From contig JALRMH010000012.1 of the NCBI GenBank assembly GCA_026119935.1, positions 124,001-188,000 on the forward strand: a stretch of DNA of 64,000 nt. Direction: 5' to 3'. The notes under the pieces were generated by a model. The model made no database searches. It saw only the letters and a program-made list of their open reading frames with translations, and was not told where the DNA came from. Below, piece after piece: positions 46,667 to 57,900 of the stretch (within the stretch, counting starts at the first letter, position 1; the number at the start of each line of letters is the position of its first letter). Source of the stretch: Endothia cerciana (Eukaryota; Ascomycota; Sordariomycetes; Diaporthales; Cryphonectriaceae). The translations under genes were made by a program, and so were the position numbers.

Positions 46667-47864
46667 ATGGGGCCGAGACTTCGCTCACGACTGCTCGAGC
46701 TTAGCCGGGCAACCAGAGTGCTGACCATACTCTTGGTACTGCTCCTCTCCATCTTCCTCCTCGGCCACAGGCACCACGGCGTGCCCGCTCACAGGATCTC
46801 AATTTCAACCTCTTCAACAGCCACAGAGCTCGCCGCTGCGATATCCTCGACCAGACGGCTGCGCTGCAGCGACGTCTCGCAGCCTCAATTCGCCACAACG
46901 GTCTGTCGGGAGCACGGGTGGGAGGGCTTTGACAGGAGGCCGGTGCCGATACCTGGGACGGGCAGCAGCAAGCGGAAGGTCTACGGTCTGGTCGTCGTGA
47001 ACACGGACTCGACTGGCTGGAGATCCACCTCAACACCACCTACAACTTCGTGGACTACTCCGTGATCGTCGAGGCCCCAAAGGCATCCGCCGGCTTGGAC
47101 AGGCCAGGCCTGGGAGGGGCCGCCGGGACAGGCTCGCGCCGTACCGCGACAAGATCATCCACCACGAGCCCGAGTTGCCCCCGGACGCCGACACGAGACA
47201 GGCCCGGGCCCCGGGGGACCTACAGCGCGGCGCCCTGTTCACGCGGGTCTTCCCCGGCCGTCGCCGGCGCGCAGGCGCCGACTGGGGGCGACGTCCTGCT
47301 CGTGTCGGACGCCGACGAGGTCGTGCGGCCGGAGGCGCTCCTCGTCCTGCGCGCGTGCGAGTTCCCCCGGCGCCTGACGCTGCGGAGCCGGACCTACCAC
47401 TGCAGCTGCCAGTTCCTGCGCCGCGGCGCCGGGCGGCCCCACCCGCAGGCGACGACCTTCCGGGGCCTGGACGGCACGATCCTGCCCGACGACCTGCGGT
47501 CTGGCGGCGCGAGGGGGCGGGGTAACCTGGCCGCCCTGAGGAGGCGGCCCGAGGAGGAGGGGGACCTGTGGAACGCGGGGTGGCACTGCTCGTCGTGCTT
47601 TCCGACGGTGGACGATCTGCTGAGGGAGATGGAGTCGTCCTCGGACGCGCCACTCCTGGCTGGGCCGGAATATCGCGACCGGAAAAGGATTGTCGACCAC
47701 GTGAGGGAGGGTCAGGACCTGTGGGATCGCGGGGGGGGGGGGGGGCGCACCAGAAGATTGAGAACAACACAGATGTACCGCCGCCGCTCAAGGCTGACAG
47801 GCAGCGCTGGCGCCATCTATTAGACAGGAGTGGCGAGTCGGCCGGGTTTGTGGATTATCCTTGA
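46667..47864 (+). pseudogene. GT17-type glycosyltransferase, frameshifted
   Basis: The remnant reads as a type II membrane protein: a short cytosolic tail, a membrane anchor (TRVLTILLVLLLSIFLLG, about residues 17-34), then a lumenal domain of the beta-1,4-mannosyl-glycoprotein N-acetylglucosaminyltransferase (GT17) type. Conserved pieces lie in different frames: KVYGLVVVNT, then DYSVIVEAPK, YRDKIIHHEPELPP, GDVLLVSDADEVVRPEALL (DxD-like), GDLWNAGWHCSSCF and ENNTDVPP with FVDYP at the end. Frame changes fall near 47006, 47117, 47270 and at the G15 run 47731-47745. No GT-AG introns explain them. Either the gene is dead or the assembly has indel errors in GC-rich sequence. The latter is conceivable because conserved residues persist in every piece. 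Confidence 0.75.
47731..47745. repeat. G15 homopolymer at a frameshift
   Basis: A run of 15 G inside the glycosyltransferase remnant, exactly where the reading frame must change to continue into the ENNTDVPP block. Its length is the least certain part of the sequence. Confidence 0.9.
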
Positions 47865-49282
47865 GGTTGTGCATCACATATACCCACACTCTGACAGAGG
47901 CGAGTTTTACACGGGGGTAAGGCCGTCCCAGTTCGGTATTCTCGAGGGGAGGGGGAGAGCCGTCGTGTTCCGTCAGCTTGCTGTTAGGTATGCCTTCGAA
48001 CACGAGAGACTCGTACAAACTAGACAATCAGGGAAAAGGCTATAAAGATGAGCTTTTGCGTATGTCTGACTGCGCATTATATCTTGACCCGGTTCGAATA
48101 ACCCCCCCCCCGCCGCCGCCGCCCGCCAGGCCCCCGTATTAACATGGCAATGTGGGTGAAACCCATCGCCACGGGGCCCCCGTACTCGTTTGATCCGTGT
48201 AATTACTCCAGCGACCCGGCAACTGACAAGGGCCTGGGCATCTGCTCCCATTGAGACGTCGAGCCCGGCGAGAGCCCCACGTCAGAGAAGGCAAACACGG
48301 GAGAAGACCTCGTTGCCCGCCTACCTACCTACCCGCGCCTCAAGGCCACCTAGCCCGGACCAGGGAATAGCCGTATGCCGAGCGCCGTATGCTAGAGCTG
48401 GACCAGATGGCCGCCAGGGTGTAATGGAGCCTCCGGGGACTCGGTGGGGGGGGGGGGGTTGGGGGCGTAGTTGGAAAAGCCTTGAGGCATTCCAAGGGCA
48501 GAAGAAGAGGGATATATGAGGAGGGGGTTTGGGATTGGACGGTAGTGAGAATGTAAGGAACAGGAGACAGGAGGGACTGTCATGTTGAAATGAGAGGCAG
48601 GGAAGTCGGCAGTTCTGAGTAGACACCACCTCGAGGGCAGAGACTGACAAGTACATCAGACTCGAGCTCCGTCTCAGAAGCGGCTGCCCCAACCCCTCCA
48701 GATGAGCGGTGCAACCGGGAAAGGCTTCGAGACGCCACAGAGCACGTGGTTCTATATGGATGCAGATTTCTGGACCAGAGAGTAAAGAAGAAGAAGCACC
48801 AACAGCTCTGCTGAAGAGGTCTGAAAGAACCAATCGTTTACACGGCCAAGGATCTCTTCAGTTGTTAGTATCAGCAATACGAGCGAGCGGCATCTAGAAC
48901 TTCATGCAAGGATGCGGTAGTCTATACACGAGCGCGGTCATAGCATGGTTTGGGGCCGCTAATGACCGAGTCAGGAACACGGTGTCGGAGAGTTCCAAGT
49001 CAAGATGTGTATATCACTTGCACCTCCGACGAGGAGGCAACGGCGTGCTGGACAGACGGTTGTCACGGCTGTGTCAGTAAAACTTCCTTAATTCTGGCAG
49101 AACACTCATCAAGACTACCCCTTCCGTGCCGATAGTAGCCCTCCCCTCCTTCGTAATAACCATGCATGACAAAGGACTGACTGAACCTCTGAGGATTTCA
49201 AGTGCCCCTTCGATGATCATCGGTTTCCTCATACCCTGCCCCATGGTCCTCCATTCGTCCCCCAAACATCCAAGCTCGCCGT
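47865..49282. other. Intergenic, no gene seen
   Basis: 1.4 kb between the glycosyltransferase remnant and the But2-like gene, with a G13 run at about 48446-48458. No coding region was recognised. Confidence 0.55.
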
Positions 49283-50158
49283 CTAGCAGTCAGCAAGCAG
49301 ATAGACACCAGCGCCCTTCTCCTTCTCCGCCAGAAAGCTGACACTCGCATCACGAGAGTCGGTGCCGGGGATCTCGAACAGGAACTCGAGCGTGTTGCTG
49401 TTCGAAGACGGGCACGCCTCCGAGTTGATCGTGACACCGTACTCGCCCGGGTCGACAGCGACGGTGCTAAAGTACGTCAGCCTGGCATTGACCGAGCTCA
49501 CACCCTTGTCCTGGCCCTGTTCACTGTCCCCCTTGACGGACAGCTGGTTTCCGCCGACCCTCAACGCGCCCATCATGCTGGCCCACGTAGCAAAGGGGCC
49601 GTCATTTGGGGTTCCGATCTTGGCACCCTTGGGCTGCATCATGGAGGCGTAGGCGCTGGCGTTGTAGCTGGCGGCGTACACGTCGAGGCTGACAGAGGAC
49701 GTCGCCGAGCTGCCCTTGTGGGACGAGGCGCCGACGCTGATATTGCCGTGGGGAACGTCGGGCCACGACACCATCAGCTGGCAGTCCCAGGAGCTGGACC
49801 TGATGGCGTCGAAGACGACGTACTGCTGGATGCGGTTGTACTTGATACCATCGCCCACGGAGACGGACTGGGCGACGTGGAAGAACTGCGTCGTGTTGGC
49901 CGTGTTTTCCTGCATGACGTCCGGCGCGGCCTCGAGGAGCTGCCGCAGCACGGTGGGGTAGTAGGTTGTGCAGGTGGAGGGGGCTGTGTGCGTGGGCGCG
50001 ACCGCGTTGGTGGTTGTGGTAGCGGTCAGGGACGCGATGAGGCTGGACATCTCCGTGTTGCTGCCTGCCCTGGCCTCAAGCGCCCCGCCCGGGGTTGGGG
50101 CGGCGTTGGTGGGGCCTAGGAGCAGGCTGAGGATGATGAGAAGGGCGTTGCAATGCAT
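49283..50158 (-). CDS. Secreted But2-like protein
   Basis: A single exon of 291 residues. MHCNALLIILSLLLGPTNAAPT is a clear signal peptide with likely cleavage near Ala19-Ala20. A Thr/Ala-rich linker follows (about 40-60). The beta-rich C-terminal part includes YVVFDAIRSSSWDCQLMVSWPD, VNARLTYFSTVAVDPGEYGV and LEFLFEIPGTDSRDASVSF. This layout resembles the But2 C-terminal domain found in many fungal extracellular proteins of unknown function. Four or five mature cysteines are visible (STCTTYY, WDCQLM, EACPS, terminal LADC). No catalytic motif was recognised. The family name is tentative; secretion is well supported. Confidence 0.7.
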   Translation of the reverse strand: MHCNALLIILSLLLGPTNAAPTPGGALEARAGSNTEMSSLIASLTATTTTNAVAPTHTAPSTCTTYYPTVLRQLLEAAPDVMQENTANTTQFFHVAQSVSVGDGIKYNRIQQYVVFDAIRSSSWDCQLMVSWPDVPHGNISVGASSHKGSSATSSVSLDVYAASYNASAYASMMQPKGAKIGTPNDGPFATWASMMGALRVGGNQLSVKGDSEQGQDKGVSSVNARLTYFSTVAVDPGEYGVTINSEACPSSNSNTLEFLFEIPGTDSRDASVSFLAEKEKGAGVYLLADC

Positions 50159-52367
50159 TTTGAGTGGTGATCGGGAACGATGTTGGAGATGCTCGGACGG
50201 CGTGTAGCAATGGTGTTCTCTCAGGATCTGATGCTGATCTCAGCTCCGTCCTCCTGGGCTGGGCAGTGGATGATGATGATGATGTTGTTGTTTTGTCGAA
50301 GAAGTCCGGGCTCGAACAGCAGTGCCCGTGCCCTTTTCTACCTGCTCAAGCTCCCGATGCTGACGGCAACTTCCTCCAGAGCAAGGACTAAACGGAGTCT
50401 CTTCCAACAAGAACCACCGGTGTCCCCCCATTGTGCCTTCCCGATGGGCATTTCTCATTCCTGCAGGAGCAGACGAAGGTCGTCTGAGACCCAGACTCTT
50501 TGGGAGAGGTCTGAGATGGACAGGCCATGGTGCAGGACCTCCAGAGGCGATTGTGTTCAGCAGCACAAGGGACTTACCCTCACGGAGACACCATCACGGG
50601 TCTTGGAGCAGAAGAGGCCCATCCGGCTCCTTGGACGCGCTGCGCCAGCTGTCAGGGACGACCCGCAGCGCATGCAGACAACCGCGGCAGAGATGGACGG
50701 CCGAACACCTGAAGCCGTCGCGGCAGGCCTTGACCAGAGTGGGAGGGGCAGGGGGGCGGCCAGGCTCCTGAAGTGTCACCCAGAGACACTGGTCTCGCAG
50801 GCTGCTGTGACCCCTTCATGACGAGCCCGGCTGCCCAGCCACAGCCCAGGGTTGATCTTCAGGCGGACCAGATCTGCGCATCCCCTTCCCCCCCCCCCCC
50901 CCGAGGTGCCAATCCGGGTCCATCTAAGCTTCAAGGAACGGTCACCTTCGTGCCCCCACGACATATCACAAGACCGAGCCCAGGATAGCAGACCTGGAGG
51001 CGAAGGCACGGCCTCTGCACGGCCGTAACATGGCGGCTCCTAAGGGACCGTGCTGGAAGGATGGGAGCTCGCATGGTGCGTGACCTGGCACCATGCGGCC
51101 TGGAGGACCTCCCATAACACAGGTCGCCAAAGAACCCCCAGAATGCGGTGTCACCGGGCTGTTGGGAATGTCTCGGTCACCCCAGAACAGGGCACCGCGG
51201 TCTGACACCAGGGAGGGAGACAGGAGGGCTGCGAGACCTTGGACATTGTGATCCATCCGTGTTTGCGGACCATCCGTGACACCTTCCCTCCAACAGGTGC
51301 TGCCGTGGCAGGACAGGAGAAAGGATCCCCATCCCGTGGCACGACGATGTTGTGTGAGACGGCACACGACGGAGAATACCGGAACAGCAGAGAAATGGAA
51401 GTCGTCCCTAACCCTTTCGGTAGCCCCAGGCACCGGCACGGCTCCTCCATGGAGAGGAAGGCGGGACCGGGGCGGCCGGGGAAACATCCTGAGGGCAACC
51501 TCCACCCCTGTCCCTGCCCACCATGATTGTCCCGGGCTGTCCCCTGCGCCCGCAGATTTGCCGGCGGGGTACGGGTAGGTACCCACGAGTACCATAGTAC
51601 CATAGTAACTCCGTAGGGTGGGCGCATAGGCACTAACCGCAGTAGAAGGTGCCTTCCAGGAGCGTTGCGCGGGGCTGTGATTTGCTGCTCTGGGGCGGGA
51701 GGGGAACATGCGAACGAACATGGTAACATGGGGGGACATTGAGGGGAGCCGTGCAACCCTGGAGGGGGCCCATTGGTGCTTGCTTGATTTTGATCCTGAT
51801 TAGACGAAGGATACCACAGCCGGCCACTCTTTCTTTGTCCTTCCTCGGACTGGGTAACGTCTCGTGTTGGTTTCCGCCGCCTTGCAGTCCACCGGCCTGG
51901 CTTCTTAGCTCCGTGCCGTGGCGTACCCGAATGCGCGGGGGGGGGGGGGGGGAAGGGGGAGGGGGGAGAGGAGGAGGAGGGGAGTGATTGATTGACCGGC
52001 TTAGCCCAAGACGCTTATATCACCACTCCGCGACGACCCTTATCGACGACATCTCCTCCTGTCCCGCGTCCGTCTGTCCGTCCGTCCGGCTGGCTGTCTG
52101 TGCGTTCGTCCATTTCCCTGTCCATCCCTTACTCTCGCTATACCCCTTGGTTCTGTTCTTACCCTCGAGTTTGGCGACCCTCCGCCCGTCATCGTGAGTA
52201 GGCCAGATGCGCTCGTCACGGCCCCGCCCCGTTATCTTGGACGTGCCATCCGCCCACTGACTTTAGCCTGTCATAGTCGGACCGGGTGGCTCCCGGGTAG
52301 ATAGATACACGCCGTACACCAGGCCGCTCGTTGCGTTTCCCGCCGTTCGGGCCGGACCAGAGGCATC
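50159..52367. other. Intergenic, no gene seen
   Basis: 2.2 kb upstream of both the But2-like and the pyroglutamyl-peptidase gene, so both promoters lie here. It contains a C15 tract (50888-50902), a GTACCATA repeat near 51590-51605 and a G16 tract (51937-51952). Short open frames lack domain character. Confidence 0.55.
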
Positions 52368-53255
52368 ATGGGTTCGCTAGATAGGTCTCAGGACGAGCTG
52401 ATCGTCCTGGTCACCGGCTTCGGCGTAAGTCAGCGACCTCGCACGCCTCGTGCACCGAGGGGCCCTCTGCTGACCCCCCGCCTCCCTCCTCTTTCAGCCC
52501 TTCAAGAGCGACTTCCCGCGCAATCCCAGCTGGGACATCGCCGCCTCGCTCCCGTCCTACCTCCCCATGCTGAACGCCAAGGCCCCGACCTCTGTCCGCG
52601 AGGCCTCCTCGGACCTCCCGCCCGTGCGCATCGTGGTCCACCCGGAACCGGTGCGCGTGACGTACAGCGCCGTCCGGGCGCTGATCCCCAGGCTGTGGAG
52701 GCCCGAGTTCAGCGGCGTGCCGCGCGTCGACCTTGTGCTGCACATAGGGATGGCCTCGACCCGGCCCCAGTACGTCCTCGAGTCCCTGGGCCACAGGGAT
52801 GACTACAGGCTCGCCGACCTCGACAACAGGCTGCCCGTCCAGGACCCCGCCCGGGACGGCTGGCCGTGGGACGGCGTCCCGAGCCAGCTGGTGACGGAGC
52901 TGGACGTGGACGACGTGATGGAGAGGTGGGGGGGGCACCTGCCGGTGAGTCTGCTGCTGACCGGACGCGCGCAGTGGGTGGGAGAGGGGGTGGCTGACAT
53001 TGATGTGGCGTGCAGGACAACGGGATCCCGCTGCTGATCTCCACCAACGCGGGCCGGTTCCTGTGTGACTACATCTACTTCAACAGCCTCGCAGAGTGCT
53101 TCAAGAACGGCGAGCGGAGGAGGGTCGCGTTCCTGCACGTGCCTGCCGCGAGGCCCGAGCCGTCGTCCGAGTACGAGGGGCACATCGCGACCGGGAGGGA
53201 GATCGCGATACAGCTCATCAGGTCGATTGTGGAGAGCGAGCTCGCCAGGGGCTAG
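52368..53255 (+). CDS. Pyroglutamyl-peptidase I (peptidase family C15)
   Basis: Three exons (52368-52424, 52498-52944, 53016-53255) encode about 247 residues. The start LIVLVTGFGPFKSDFPRNPSW, formed across intron 1, is the typical C15 opening. DLVLHIGMASTRPQYVLES holds the region of the catalytic Glu. The catalytic Cys lies in STNAGRFLCDYIYF (about residue 185) and the catalytic His in AFLHVP (about 209). The enzyme removes an N-terminal pyroglutamyl residue from peptides in the cytosol. All three catalytic positions are plausible and the reading frame is intact. Confidence 0.9.
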
Positions 53256-54953
53256 GCCCCTTGAGGCGGGGGCGGGCGGAAATCGCATTCTGGCCGTGTC
53301 GCCTCCTGACCCCAGCAGCATGGACGACGGTTCCTGGATCGAAGGCACGCAGGGTACAGGCAAGCGGGCCGTTCCCCCCCCTTTCTTCCTTCATCGGATC
53401 GGTGGCGCAACACGGCATGGCATGGCTTATCATGAGATTGGGAGAGGGGGGTGAGCATAAAGAAAGCATGTTTTAGTAATTCTGTCCCCTGGGTCAGCCA
53501 TCCTTCCTAGACCCTTCTAATGGAAACTTGATTTCACCCCGTGCGCTCGCCGGGCAGAGTTCAGTTTTTATGACCTCACAACCCCTAAAAGCCAGGAGAG
53601 GCGCGAGGCTGCGACACCAACGGGTCACCACCACTTGAGACGGCCTGGGAGAACTGGGTGGCAAGCTCGAGCAGGGAGAAGGACAGAGAGGATGTGGTCA
53701 ATAAGAGAGGGGGGGTGGCTGAGAAAGAAAGAAGGAAGATGAGAGGACAGGAGAGGGGCGATGCGAGAGGGAGAAAGAGGAACCCTCGTTACAGATGAGG
53801 TTCAGCTCAATCTTCTGCCCCCGGGGTTGGGGGGGGGGGGGGGCTCGCCGACTTGGGCTTCTGCACAACCACATTGTCTTCTAGTTTCTTGGTGGGGAAT
53901 TCGGGGCCCCCCAGCAAATCCCAACCCTTCAGTCAATCAATACTACCAGGAGGTCATTGTAATGCAACCGGAATGCGTACAACCCCCAAGGCCGGTCGGT
54001 ATCTCACCAGCGGTACCAACAGCCAGCCCCGGGATGAACCATGCGACATCACCGCAGCCTTCCGTCGATCGACTCCTACGACACTTGGGGGGGGGGGGGG
54101 AAGGCTGGATGCTTTGGTATCGAAGCTCGATGAATTCAGGCAGTGGTTGCTTCCGAGGTGGTAGTGGCGTCACTAAAGATGAATGTGAGTTATATCTCAG
54201 TCAGTAGGCCACCCGTGGTTCACGAGAGGACCCCCCCGTGAGCTCACCCAGTGCATTGACTCGGATCAAGAGGGGACTGAGGAGCCCCGAATCCGACCGG
54301 CATGTGATCGAATGGCTCATGGGAAAGGCCGTGCCAACCGACGCACTCGATCATCAGTAGTCAGATTACGAGTGTGCACTCGATGGACGGCTGCGAGGGC
54401 ATTCAGCTGATATGAAGACTCGGCGATTCCTTCACCTCCCTCGTCGCGCCGGACAGAGCAGGGGTTCCGGGGGACTCGGCAATAACGCCACAGTCGATCA
54501 AGAAGCGGGAGGAGATGCACTTCGTACCCGATCTGGAAGCTCTCGCAGCAGGCTGCGTGCTGCGCGCACGCTGGATAAGAGCCGAATCTCCCGAGGTCAC
54601 CATGTTTCCTGGAGGTGGTGGTGTTGGATGTATCATCCCGCATGGGATGGCGTTGGATATCGATTCCGGATGGGCACGATAAGCCGCACAGCCTGTTGCA
54701 CCATGCTTTCAAGCACGCCCATTAGCTGGCTCACGACGTTTTCTGTGGTGGATCATGTGAAGCTCACTGCGCTGAGGCTTATGCACCTGCAATGTCCATT
54801 ATCAGCTTCTCTCAGCCTGCCTTTCCTTGATGCCCAGCACGCGTTGGCACAACGGACTTGTCATAAATAGTCTACTCCTCGCCCGAGAAGCCCCACGTCA
54901 GAGATCTGGACCAGCTATCTTGTCTTCCCAGGTTCAACTCTATAAGTCACGAT
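53256..54953. other. Intergenic, no gene seen
   Basis: 1.7 kb with G15 (53829-53843) and G14 (54087-54100) tracts and purine-rich segments near 53690-53780. Open frames crossing the G runs are not supported by splice sites or domains. Confidence 0.55.
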
Positions 54954-57900
54954 ATGGAGCAGTCTTCGCATCAATCTTCCGATTCTGGAAGTGAGACTTC
55001 CAACGCAGGACGTTCACTGCAACCCGAGGGTCCAGCCCAAGAGGGCCCTCTTGTTGCTGCAGCTGAGGGCAATGCTGGCCTACCAGAAGAGGTATCGACA
55101 ACCCCCGTCCCCCACAGGAAACTTGGCAGATTTATCTTAGAATAATGCGGCTCACTTTACTCTAGAGGGAACAGAGGGAACATGATGAAGCTCTTGGTAC
55201 TCAAGACCCGCCACATGATGTCTTCAATGCCGACACAGGCTCCCAACAGGGTTCAGATGACTATGGGCCCCTCAATCATCTTTTCGACGCCATCCAGTAC
55301 GGAATTGCCGACGAAGTGGTCCAAATCCTGAAGGAGACGCCTGATATAATCAATCAGCAAAACCAATCATTGGTCCCAAGCCCACGAGAACTGCTCAAGG
55401 CCAATCAACTCGGGAACCTAATGACCCAGGATGTGCTTCTAGCCATACATGGCAAGGATGTCGAAGTCGACAACTACGGCAACCAGAGACCTCTCCATGT
55501 AGCATGCCTGTTTGGAAAGCTTGAGATTGCCCAGACTCTACTAGACCAGGATGGAGTTGATATCAACTCAAGGAACGGTGCCGAAGAGACTCCGCTGGGC
55601 ATTGCATGCAGAGCAGCACATCTATCGGTTGCAAAGTTGCTTCTGGATCGTCCGGACATCCGGGTCGATCAGAAAGATGATGTGGGGAATACTCCATTGG
55701 CCTACCTCATATGTCGAGGTATCTATCCCCTGTGGCTCGAACAACCATCGAAGGAAGAGCTCCAGGGAGTCGTCAAATTGATCCTGGAAAGACCCACAGG
55801 CTCCGAGGATGGCGCTCGTGCTGCCCTTCACATGGCCTCCGGCGAAGGAAATCTCGACATTCTTGAAGTTGTCTTAGACAAGGTGGGCAACCCAAACATT
55901 CAAGACCCTGATGGTTGGACAGCTCTGCACCTCGGTGTACTAGAGGGTAGCGTTGAGGTCGTGAAGATGTTGTTGGATCACGGCGCAGACCCCCAAATTC
56001 GCACGAATGGAAATATTACCGCCGATTTTCTCGCCGAGATGTGCGGGTACGATGAGATTGCAGACTTAATTCGAGATTACTCTCACCTTATCAAGGAGCA
56101 TTCTCGGCTCCCTGAGGACAAAATCGCCTGGTATTTGGGTAACAAAGCTCCAGAAAAAGGCCAGGCGAAGGCTTCCAGCGGCCGGAAGACCTCTCGCGTT
56201 ATCAAAGACGTCTCACCTCACGAGTTGCTTGACCAAAGAGCGAAGAACCACAATCCATCATACTCTGGTCCGGCGTCCTGGTTTCATTTTCAAGTGAATA
56301 ATGTGCGTATTATGCTTATGGTCTATCTATATATTGCATTCTCTGCGTCCTTCCATCTATTTAAGCAACTTCGTCTAACATTCCAGCGATATAGCGGCAG
56401 TGGGTAGAGGTAATTATCGCATCCGCCACAAGAATATGCTAAACCATGTTAGGAACTCGCCGTGTCGACTAACAAGTTTCAACAGAGTCTTTTTGAAAAC
56501 ATCTGCTCTATTCAGTCTTCAGAATGTAAGCACATCTTGAGACGTATCAAAAAAGCTTTGGGCTCGACTCATCAAGCCCAACCTATCTATGGCCACGTCT
56601 TCGAAAAGACATCACCGCCAGCCGAAGGGGATGCATTACCGCGACCTGAGGGAGGGAAGGGGAGTCGCAAGTCCGACAAAGCTGCTCCCCCAGTTCAAAA
56701 GGGAAACCATGAAGACAAATCGATCACTATAATGGTGCTAAGTCACCCAAACATATACACTTTGCACCGAATTCAGATAAGGTGCTGAGGAGCGTATTGA
56801 ACTAGGTACTGATGATTGATATCGACTTCTTGGCGCCTGGGTTTCTAAAATTCGAAGACGAAGACTATCCAGGGCAATTTGCAATTGAAAGAATGAAGTG
56901 GACGGAGGAGGAAGTCAAGCATATTGAGACATGGAGAAGACTTCATGACGACTACAAGGATAATATGTACCCGCCACGAACCCTGGATGATTACTACGAT
57001 AGAGATCTTGGCGATGAAAGAGCTCAAGCGTTTGAACTGTGATCAAGTCTTGGCACGGGTTCATTCTTTACAACGGACCCAAGAATCCGAGCTTGGATCA
57101 ATACTCACCCTTGTCCAGACTCACTGGGAAACAGCCTCTGCACAATACATCAAGGGCCTGCAGCTCTGGGATCGACTGAGAAGAATTGGTGCTGCCATCA
57201 AGAGCGCCCTTGGTATGACCACCGGTCAACAACAGTCACCGGACGGTTATGAAGCGTCCTCGCAAATAGAAAAGCAGAATCCGAGGGATCAATCGCCACG
57301 GATGGCTAGCTCGACATATCCGAAGACCACCGGCCGAGAGGTGTCCCAAAAAGCTGAGCACAGCAGCAACCAGCACATTCTGATCGTGTCGCAGTTGTGG
57401 TTATTCAAAATTGACAGCAAGCGCCTCCCACCCGACTCTGATATCAAAGCTAGTGCTCGACTTCAACCTAGTCCTTTCAAGTACTTGAAGACCGGCTAAC
57501 AGATCTCGCCCGTCTAGACACCCTAGTCACCTCATACCCTGAAGGGTGGGATTCATCGGCCAAGGCTGAGCAATTCCCATATGTCTTTCGAAGTCAGGTG
57601 GAAAGGGGTTCCTTAAAAAGGGAACTGAACGCCGAGTCCTTATTCCACGATATGGTAATGGCATCGATGAGATTTCCACTTTCAGTTCCTTCTTGCAAAG
57701 CAGGAACAGGATCACACAGAATCTTCGAACTCCGGTAAGAAACAGAACAACACTTACAAGGACATCTTCAACCGTGAATTTCTGCGAATAGTAAGTCCCG
57801 CATTGGCTCCCAGCATTTAATATGGTTTCGAGGCGGTCTTTCGCTAACGAATCGGTTCCAAAAAGTCGCGAGAAGTCGACAAATGTTATACGAGTTTCAG

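Noticed and set aside
53761..54207. 148-codon plus-strand frame crossing two G runs
   Set aside because: The frame depends on homopolymer length and shows no domain.
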